Source: Bacteroidota bacterium
GTDB taxonomy: Bacteria > Bacteroidota > Ignavibacteria > Ignavibacteriales > Ignavibacteriaceae
Direction of reading: 5' to 3'
Assembly: GCA_021796135.1 (NCBI GenBank)
Contig: JAJYOQ010000304.1
Coordinates: 1-5,345 of the forward strand
DNA length: 5,345 nucleotides
Part shown: in pieces, positions 1 through 5,345 of the stretch
Position numbering within the stretch: position 1 is the first letter of the stretch
How the letters are laid out: each line of letters begins with the position of its first letter
The notes under the pieces: model-generated
Databases searched by the model: none
Seen by the model: the letters and a program-made list of their open reading frames with translations, nothing else
Told to the model about the DNA's origin: nothing
Program-made: the position numbers and the translations under genes

Positions 1-2154
1 TATCACATAATCAGAAAAATAATTTGCCATATCAGCTTGATCATCAGGATGAATTAGCCCGACCCAGCCGGTCACATCTCTTTTGTAATTAATATCAATT
101 CCGAAAATTTCATCCAAAATTTCCGAATTTGTCCACATTCCGGTATTAATATCAAGTATATAATAACCAAGCCGTGCCACTTTTTGCGATTGTTTTAGCT
201 GCTCCTCACTTTTCATAAGAGCTTCTTCCGCTTTTTGTCTTTTAAATTCTGTTTCAATTGCTTCGAGTGCAAATGAAATATCATTTGTTACTTCAATCAG
301 CAAATCAATTTCTTCCTTATCAAAGAAATTTATTTCAGAGGCATAAAGATTAAAAACGCCGGCATTTTTACCGAAGTGAACGATAGGTATTCCGATTGAT
401 GATAAGAAACCCCTTTTCAAAGCTTCATCTTTCCAGGGCTTCATTTTAGGATCATTTTTGATATCGTTACATACAAAATGTTTTCCGCCTCTTACTACCC
501 ATGCAGCTGGACCTTCGCTTTCCGGAGTTCCCTTAATTGAAATCTCTTTTACAAAGTTAAGATATCCGTCATCCGTTCCGGATGAACTCATAAGTCTAAT
601 GTAATTGGATTCCTCATCGATCATACCTATCCAAGCCAATTTAAATTTTCCGAAATCAACGGCGATTCTGCATACTTCATTTAATAATTCATTTTTATTT
701 TTAAGTCTTACTATTGCCTGATTTATTTGGCTAATAACCGCATAAACACGATTAGCATTTTGAATTTTTCTTTCTGCATTCTTTCTTTCTGTTATATCCC
801 GGAAAATTTGATGATGATATTTTTTCCCGTCAATATCAATTGTCCTTATGCTTCCTTCAGCAAAGAAAATAGAACCGTCTTTTCGTTTATGGATACTTTC
901 GGAAATTAGTCCTCCTTTTTGACCGCCTTCAATTATTTTCGATTTAAGAATATCTATTCTATCCGGAATTGCTAAATCAGTCAATTTTAAATTGCGGAGT
1001 TCATCAATGCTGTACTGGTAAGCTTCAATCGCTCTTTCATTTGCCTCTATAATATTAAAGTTTTCATCTTCCAATAAGATTATATCGTTAGCATACTTTA
1101 CTACATATTCGAAGTGTGATTTAAGAGCTTTTAATTCAAGTTCTTCCTCATATAATTCTTTAAAAAATCTTTTACGGCGGTAGTTAAAAATATACAGCGC
1201 TACGCCGGCAGCTATCATAAATAATAAAAAGATGATAATAAATATTGTATGGGTTTTATAATTAACTTCAGCAAGTAATTCTCCTCTGTTAACCTTGGAT
1301 ATAAGAATCCAGGGAGAATTTTGAATTTGTTTAACATATCCTATTACTTTGTCGCCTTTGTAATCTATACCATTGAGTATTCCTCTCTTGCCAAGTACTG
1401 CTTGGACGACTGGATTTTGAGTGTTGCTCAGTGGTATTTTTACTGTTAGCGCTGAATTATGATGATATTTAACATCGCTTATATTAATAACATAATTCCC
1501 TCTTTTCATGAAAAGAATCGCTTCTGCACTTTTAGTGATTCCCGGCCATGATTCTATTATTGGATGTAAAGTTTTTTCAAGATCAATTCGGTAAATTATA
1601 ACATTTTTAATTTCGCTGTCATTGTTATCGATTGGAGCAGCAATATCAATTAAAGCATGCCCATTTTTTTTATTATTAAAAATATTTCCAAACACGACCT
1701 GATTTTCACGAGCTGCTTGGTTGATTAAATTTTTTACGGAAGTATCAATTTTACTTTCAGAAGGATTGTAAGCTAATTTGACTTTACCATTTGTCGTTGC
1801 TAAAATAACATCTATGCATTCATTATCAATTCTGGTTTCTATATTAAATCTTTTAAGTATTTTCTTATTTAAACTCAAATCATTTTGAGCTTTTGAAAAG
1901 TCAGCGACATATTGCTCTATTAAAGAACTATTAGCAAGCATTTTTAAATTGGCAGCTCTCTCCTTACGCCAGCTTTCAATTTCATTTGTTTCTAAATTTG
2001 CAATAGCCTTAAGTCTGTTATATGCCTGATTTATTGCATCTTCTTTTTCATTATTATAATAAATGATTCCGGAAATTAAAAGAATAATCCCCATTAGTAA
2101 AATAAGTGCAATTAAAGCAATACTTGTTTTTTTGTAGAATATTGATTCATTCAT
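1..2154 (-). CDS. Membrane-bound multi-domain sensor (Cache-PAS-GAF-PAS), C-terminus cut by window edge
   Basis: The frame from the ATG at 2154 stays open for 718 codons to the window edge, so the protein is partial. Residues 11-33 form a hydrophobic helix (TM1). About 34-300 is an extracytoplasmic region that looks like a double Cache sensor; its distal part has motifs such as VQAVLGKRG and SPWILISKV that recur in bacterial Cache-type receptors. Residues 304-323 are TM2, followed by the basic stretch NYRRKR. Residues about 346-462 are a PAS domain ending in a PAC-like DITERK (453-458). About 485-632 is a GAF domain (AWIGMIDEE, then IGIPI and GVFNLYAS). A helical linker near 633-660 leads to a second PAS, cut at residue 718 after the typical IHPDDQ. 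From the family, the role is signal transduction at the inner membrane. The ligand is unknown, and the output domain (histidine kinase, GGDEF/EAL or other) lies outside. The start is supported by TM1 directly after it and a purine-rich AAGAAGAA stretch just upstream. The 222-base gap suggests transcription separate from pckA. Confidence 0.9.
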   Translation of the reverse strand, partial: MNESIFYKKTSIALIALILLMGIILLISGIIYYNNEKEDAINQAYNRLKAIANLETNEIESWRKERAANLKMLANSSLIEQYVADFSKAQNDLSLNKKILKRFNIETRIDNECIDVILATTNGKVKLAYNPSESKIDTSVKNLINQAARENQVVFGNIFNNKKNGHALIDIAAPIDNNDSEIKNVIIYRIDLEKTLHPIIESWPGITKSAEAILFMKRGNYVINISDVKYHHNSALTVKIPLSNTQNPVVQAVLGKRGILNGIDYKGDKVIGYVKQIQNSPWILISKVNRGELLAEVNYKTHTIFIIIFLLFMIAAGVALYIFNYRRKRFFKELYEEELELKALKSHFEYVVKYANDIILLEDENFNIIEANERAIEAYQYSIDELRNLKLTDLAIPDRIDILKSKIIEGGQKGGLISESIHKRKDGSIFFAEGSIRTIDIDGKKYHHQIFRDITERKNAERKIQNANRVYAVISQINQAIVRLKNKNELLNEVCRIAVDFGKFKLAWIGMIDEESNYIRLMSSSGTDDGYLNFVKEISIKGTPESEGPAAWVVRGGKHFVCNDIKNDPKMKPWKDEALKRGFLSSIGIPIVHFGKNAGVFNLYASEINFFDKEEIDLLIEVTNDISFALEAIETEFKRQKAEEALMKSEEQLKQSQKVARLGYYILDINTGMWTNSEILDEIFGIDINYKRDVTGWVGLIHPDDQADMANYFSDYVI

Positions 2155-2236
2155 AATATTTTCTTCTTTATCTTAAAATTATGCCCATATTTAAACAAAA
2201 CTATTCATTATTATCGAAATTAATATTTTAAAATTT

Positions 2237-2265
2237 ATTATAGAAAGGAAATGCTAGACTGCGAA
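2237..2265 (-). promoter_or_regulatory. Candidate sigma70-type promoter for the sensor gene
   Basis: On the minus strand a perfect TATAAT (2237-2242) lies 17 bases downstream of TTCGCA (2260-2265), which matches four of six bases of the TTGACA consensus. Transcription would start near 2230, giving a leader of about 76 bases before the ATG at 2154. The region is very AT-rich, so a chance match to -10 is quite possible. If the organism uses a Bacteroidota-type promoter instead, the real site may differ. Confidence 0.35.
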
Positions 2266-2289
2266 TAATTGATCCGGATAAAATTCGCA
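2260..2289. repeat. Inverted repeat overlapping the candidate -35 box
   Basis: Two perfect 7-base arms, TGCGAAT (2260-2266) and ATTCGCA (2283-2289), flank a 16-base spacer. The spacer itself contains the 8-base palindrome ATCCGGAT (2272-2279). One arm covers the candidate -35 of the sensor gene. This geometry would suit a dimeric repressor or activator site, but no regulator is seen in the window and chance cannot be excluded. Confidence 0.35.
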
Positions 2290-2319
2290 TATAATATATA
2301 ACTTAAATCTCAAAATTTA

Positions 2320-2356
2320 AGGTGGACAAATATTTAGACAATTAAATTGTCCACCT
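2320..2356 (-). terminator. Hairpin after pckA, probable transcription terminator
   Basis: Starting 20 bases after the pckA stop, the transcript would carry AGGTGGACAA and TTGTCCACCT as perfect 10-base arms (2347-2356 and 2320-2329) with a 17-base spacer. Within the spacer TTTA (2343-2346) can pair with TAAA (2333-2336), extending the stem past a 3-base bulge. The 3' side continues as TTAAATTTTGAG, only a weak U-tract, so termination may be incomplete. The position directly after an operon end supports a terminator. A short repeat element is the alternative. Confidence 0.5.
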
Positions 2357-2376
2357 CAGTTTAATTTAGATTTTTA

Positions 2377-4023
2377 TTAAAGTCTTTTTGGTCCGGCATT
2401 AAGAACTTCAATTGATACGCCGCTTTTAAATAATTTAAAGTTTTCTATAAATCTAGCAGCAAGCGCATCATATTTACTCCAATATTCATCTTTATTGTTC
2501 CAGGACGCAGAAGGATCAAGTACATCTTCAGGCACATTGGGACAACTTAATGGTACTTCAAATCCAAATAACTTATCTTTCCTGTATTCTACATTATCCA
2601 GCTTCCCTTCAAGTACCGCATTAAGAAGGTTACGGGTATGCTTGATACTAATTCTTTTTCCGATACCAAATCTACCTCCGACCCATCCGGTATTCACTAG
2701 CCAGCAATTTACATTATATTTCAGCATTCTTGCTTTTAACATCTTAGCATATTCAAACGGATGTCGTACCATAAAAGGGGCTCCGAAACATGCACTGAAT
2801 GTAATTTGAGGTTCTGTACCTAATCCGACTTCAGTTCCTGCAATTTTAGAAGTATATCCGCTAATGAAGTGATATTGAGCTTGATCAGCATTTAATTTTG
2901 ATATTGGCGGAAGTACTCCTGAGGCATCGCATGTTAGAAATATTATATTTTTCGGTTGTGTATTTACATATCCTTCAGGGATAATATTTGGAATAAAACT
3001 AAGCGGATATGATGCACGTGTATTTTCAGTAATTGAATCATCATTCAAATCAATTTTACGGGTTACCGGATCATAAACAACATTCTCAAGAATTGTCCCG
3101 AATCTTTTAGTAGTGGCATAAATTTCCGGTTCACTTTCCGAAGAAAGGTTAATTACCTTTGCATAACATCCGTCTTCAAAATTAAATATTCCGTTTTTAC
3201 TCCATCCGTGCTCATCATCGCCGATTAACTTTCTTTTTGGATCAGCGGAAAGAGTAGTTTTCCCTGTACCGCTTAGCCCGAAAAAAACAGCTACATCTCC
3301 ATCCTTGCCGACATTTGCGGAACAATGCATTGGAAGCACATCCTGAAAAGTTAGAAGAAAATTTAGAACTGTAAAAACAGATTTCTTTATTTCCCCGGCA
3401 TATAAAGAGTTTGCAATTATAGCAGTTCTTGAAGCAAAATTAAGAATGATTCCCGTCTCGGTACGGGTGCCGTCAATTTTCGGGTCGACCTTAAAGCCGG
3501 GAACAGCAATTACTGTAAACTCAGGAATAAATTTTTTAAGTTCTTCTCGGTTATTAGTTGTGATAAACATATTCCTAGCAAACAAACTATGCCATGCTTT
3601 TTCTGTAATTATCCTTATTGGCATTCGATATTCAGGATCTGCTCCCACGTAACAATCCTGAACAAATAATTCTTCTCCCTGAGCATAAGCTTCCAGGCGG
3701 GACATAAGTGCATTAAAATTTGCAAGACTATACGGACGATTATTTACTCCCCACCAGATATTATCTTCGGTTGATTCTTCCTTTACAATAAATTTATCCG
3801 CAGCAGATCTAGCAGTATGTTTCCCGGTCTTTGCTACTAAAGGTCCTTCGCTTGCCATATGAGCTTCATTTCGAAAAATACTTTCTTCATATAAAGCGGC
3901 ATCCTGAAGATTCCAATACACTTTATCTAGATGATTAAGTCCATGGTTGATTAAACCAAAATCAGAAGCTAATTCTTTAGCTTCTTTAAGAGCAGGTGTG
4001 CTGAATTCAAGATATTTACTCAT
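2377..4023 (-). CDS. pckA: Phosphoenolpyruvate carboxykinase (ATP-dependent)
   Basis: This cytoplasmic enzyme (EC 4.1.1.49) interconverts oxaloacetate + ATP and PEP + CO2 + ADP, the entry step of gluconeogenesis, or anaplerosis when reversed. The start chosen is the ATG at 4023 (548 residues, close to the family norm of about 530-540), because GAGGG lies 7 bases upstream; a TTG at 4029 in the same frame would leave almost no spacing. Numbered from that ATG, visible motifs are the substrate-binding arginine R72 in TARSAADK, Y208, K213/K214, H233 in MHCSANVG, the P-loop GLSGTGKT (249-256), the metal-binding aspartates in IGDDEHGW (268-275), FNFEDGCYAK, R336 in NTRASYP, TCDASGVLPP, and NTGWVGGRFG near 444-453. 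All expected catalytic positions are present, so the enzyme should be active. The P-loop with GTGKT and overall similarity mark the ATP type, not the GTP type. The start overlaps the aminotransferase stop by ATGA, implying one operon and coupled translation. The family member most used for comparison is E. coli PckA (R65, H232, R333). Confidence 0.98.
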   Translation of the reverse strand: MSKYLEFSTPALKEAKELASDFGLINHGLNHLDKVYWNLQDAALYEESIFRNEAHMASEGPLVAKTGKHTARSAADKFIVKEESTEDNIWWGVNNRPYSLANFNALMSRLEAYAQGEELFVQDCYVGADPEYRMPIRIITEKAWHSLFARNMFITTNNREELKKFIPEFTVIAVPGFKVDPKIDGTRTETGIILNFASRTAIIANSLYAGEIKKSVFTVLNFLLTFQDVLPMHCSANVGKDGDVAVFFGLSGTGKTTLSADPKRKLIGDDEHGWSKNGIFNFEDGCYAKVINLSSESEPEIYATTKRFGTILENVVYDPVTRKIDLNDDSITENTRASYPLSFIPNIIPEGYVNTQPKNIIFLTCDASGVLPPISKLNADQAQYHFISGYTSKIAGTEVGLGTEPQITFSACFGAPFMVRHPFEYAKMLKARMLKYNVNCWLVNTGWVGGRFGIGKRISIKHTRNLLNAVLEGKLDNVEYRKDKLFGFEVPLSCPNVPEDVLDPSASWNNKDEYWSKYDALAARFIENFKLFKSGVSIEVLNAGPKRL

Positions 4024-5237
4024 GACCAATCCCTCACTAATTTGCGTTCGCCTATATATAATTCATTTGGTGAGCCGGGATCCAGAACCCATTTAATTCT
4101 TTCTAAACCTTCTGTTATATCCTTGATACCGCCGCAATAACTTAATCGTAAATAACCTTCCATACCGAACTCGGCACCGGGCACAGTTAGTACCATAACT
4201 TTATCGATTAAAAGCGATGAAAGTTTATTAGAGTTTTTCTCATAAGCGCTGAAATCGGCAAAACAATAGAATGTTCCATCCGGCTTTGTCACTTTTACTC
4301 CATCAAATGAATGTAGTAAATCTATCATTATATTTCGATTATTTTCAAGGGTAAGCCGAAGACTTTCAATACTGTTTTGAACACCGTTCATAGCTCCTAC
4401 CGCAGCTTTTTGAAGCAGTACGGAAGGTCCGGAAGTTTGATGCCCCTGAATATTTGACATAGATTCAATAACTTTCTTATTCCCTACTGCCCAGCCGATT
4501 CTAAACCCAGTCATTGCATACTGTTTTGAAACACCGTTAATTAAAATAATTTTTGATTTTTCTGATAGATCCTTTGCATAATTGAAACAATTAATTGTTT
4601 TTCTGCCGTCAAAAATAAGGCGATGATAAATGTCGTCCATTATCAGATATAAATCTTTCTTCTCGCAGAACTGAACAATATCCGATATAAATTCTTCTGA
4701 ATACATGACGCCGGAAGGATTATTTGGGCTATTGATTATAACGGCTTTGGTATAAGTTCCGACTCTTTGCTCGAAATCCTTGATAGTCGGGAAAAAGCTT
4801 CCGTCTTCGGCATATACAGGAACACCCACTGCTCCGCAGAGTTTTGCCATTTCCGGATAACTTACCCAATATGGAGCAGGATACATAACCTCTTCTTGCG
4901 GATTAAGGATTGCTTGTAACGCTACCATAATAGCTTGTTTAGCCCCCCCGGAAGCAATAACATTTTGAGGCGATACCGTCCGGTTATAAAATTCTTCCGT
5001 ATAACGAATAATAGATTGTTTAAGCGCAGGAATACCGTCAGCTGGTGCATATCTGACTTCGCCTGTGTTTAGATGTGCCGATGTTGCTAAAATAGCATCC
5101 ATTGGAACTTTACTTTGAGGTTCACCGCCGCCAAGATGAATTACAGGTTCTCCTTTTTGCCTAAGGAGAGCTGCTTTTTCATTTAACTTAAGAGTCGGTG
5201 AAGCGCTAATTGATTTTGCGATTTGACTAAGACTCAT
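4020..5237 (-). CDS. PLP-dependent class I/II aminotransferase, aspartate aminotransferase type
   Basis: A complete 405-residue fold-type I aminotransferase, cytoplasmic, resembling the Thermus-type (class Ib) aspartate aminotransferases often named aspC or aatA. Visible motifs: GGGEP (36-40), YAPADGIPALK (63-73), SGGAKQA (96-102), the PLP-stacking W123 in APYWVSYPEM, N173 in SPNNPSG (usual NPTG), D201 and Y204 in DDIY (usual DEIY), the Schiff-base lysine K238 in SKQYAMTGFRIG, phosphate-binding R246, and R364 in YLRLSYC for the substrate alpha-carboxylate. It likely exchanges aspartate/2-oxoglutarate with oxaloacetate/glutamate, but this class also includes enzymes acting on aromatic amino acids or prephenate, and the sequence alone does not settle this. 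After the fold's end near 386 there is a tail of about 20 residues whose codons carry the pckA ribosome site. The coupling to pckA, which uses oxaloacetate, favours an aspartate substrate. The ATG at 5237 is preceded by GGGTAGAAA, a poor Shine-Dalgarno. It appears to be the first gene of the operon. Confidence 0.93.
   Translation of the reverse strand: MSLSQIAKSISASPTLKLNEKAALLRQKGEPVIHLGGGEPQSKVPMDAILATSAHLNTGEVRYAPADGIPALKQSIIRYTEEFYNRTVSPQNVIASGGAKQAIMVALQAILNPQEEVMYPAPYWVSYPEMAKLCGAVGVPVYAEDGSFFPTIKDFEQRVGTYTKAVIINSPNNPSGVMYSEEFISDIVQFCEKKDLYLIMDDIYHRLIFDGRKTINCFNYAKDLSEKSKIILINGVSKQYAMTGFRIGWAVGNKKVIESMSNIQGHQTSGPSVLLQKAAVGAMNGVQNSIESLRLTLENNRNIMIDLLHSFDGVKVTKPDGTFYCFADFSAYEKNSNKLSSLLIDKVMVLTVPGAEFGMEGYLRLSYCGGIKDITEGLERIKWVLDPGSPNELYIGERKLVRDWS
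4031..4035 (-). promoter_or_regulatory. Ribosome binding site of pckA, inside the aminotransferase gene
   Basis: GAGGG on the minus strand lies 7 bases before the ATG at 4023 and within the final codons of the aminotransferase (coding for the VRD of its C-terminal VRDWS). It decides the pckA start: spacing is ideal for the ATG at 4023 and too short for the in-frame TTG at 4029. Ribosomes finishing the aminotransferase would reinitiate here. Confidence 0.75.
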
Positions 5238-5254
5238 TTTCTACCCGTTTCATT

Positions 5255-5270
5255 TTTATTTTAAAATAAA
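5255..5270. repeat. Perfect 16-base AT palindrome in the operon leader
   Basis: TTTATTTTAAAATAAA reads the same on both strands and lies 18 bases upstream of the aminotransferase ATG. It contains only A and T in an AT-rich region, so chance is a real possibility. If functional it could be an operator or a leader hairpin. Confidence 0.3.
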
Positions 5271-5280
5271 TATTACATTT

Positions 5281-5311
5281 TAAAGTTATTTGCAGAAAAG
5301 GATTAAATCAA
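5281..5311 (-). promoter_or_regulatory. Weak promoter candidate for the aminotransferase-pckA operon
   Basis: On the minus strand TTGATT (5306-5311) is followed, after 17 bases, by TAACTT (5283-5288). The latter extends to TAACTTTA (5281-5288), which matches all but the last base of the TAnnTTTG -7 element known from Bacteroidota. The sigma70 -10 match is only three of six. It is the best pair seen in the 108 bases upstream of the operon, but the true promoter may be elsewhere or outside the window. Confidence 0.25.
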
Positions 5312-5345
5312 GTTTGGTATATCAATCCCAAAAATTTTTAAATTA

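Noticed and set aside
727..909. 60-codon open frame on the plus strand
   Set aside because: Lies wholly opposite the sensor gene's PAS/GAF region, shows no recognisable domain, and the minus-strand frame is clearly coding.
2320..2356. Inverted repeat considered as a remnant of insertion sequence ends
   Set aside because: Only 37 bases in total, with no transposase trace or target duplication around it; the position 20 bases after pckA fits a terminator better.
2155..2376. Possible small RNA or riboswitch in the 222-base gap
   Set aside because: Apart from the two inverted repeats and the promoter candidate, the sequence is plain AT-rich DNA without a recognisable riboswitch core or tRNA fold.
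2495..2809. 104-codon open frame on the plus strand
   Set aside because: Antisense to the conserved C-terminal part of pckA; its low-complexity Ser/Leu composition is that of a shadow frame.
3446..3652. 68-codon open frame on the plus strand
   Set aside because: Antisense to pckA, with no family resemblance and no ribosome site worth noting.
4943..4949. Run of seven C on the plus strand (seven G in the aminotransferase transcript), considered as a frameshift or slippage site
   Set aside because: The reading frame is intact through it and encodes the conserved SGGAKQA motif; no alternative frame product is evident.

Overview
All recognisable genes lie on the minus strand. The window holds two complete metabolic genes and the N-terminal part of a large sensor protein. 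The DNA is AT-rich, with many AAA, ATT, TTA and AGA codons. The proteins would fit a Bacteroidota/Chlorobiota-type organism, perhaps Ignavibacteria, but that assignment rests on overall impression and is tentative. No mobile element, CRISPR array, tRNA or rRNA is visible.

Reading in the direction of transcription (right to left): positions 5238-5345 are a short upstream region with a weak promoter candidate and a 16-bp AT palindrome. Positions 5237-4020 encode a complete PLP-dependent class I/II aminotransferase of the aspartate aminotransferase type. Its stop codon overlaps the start of pckA (4023-2377), the ATP-dependent phosphoenolpyruvate carboxykinase, in a classic ATGA arrangement. The pckA Shine-Dalgarno sequence lies inside the last aminotransferase codons. 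The pair is therefore almost certainly one translationally coupled operon. The chemistry fits: aspartate is transaminated to oxaloacetate, which PEPCK converts to PEP, or the reverse for anaplerosis and aspartate synthesis.

The 222-base gap 2155-2376 holds a hairpin just after pckA (likely terminator), a second inverted repeat, and a reasonable sigma70-like promoter for the next gene. From 2154 to the window edge runs an open frame of 718 codons with no stop: TM - extracellular Cache-like sensor - TM - PAS - GAF - start of a second PAS. Its output domain (histidine kinase, GGDEF or other) lies outside the window, so its role in signalling cannot be finished here.

Nothing in the window looks like a wholly new system. 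The most notable points are the coupled aminotransferase-pckA operon, the start-codon decision for pckA, and the two inverted repeats in the 222-base gap.
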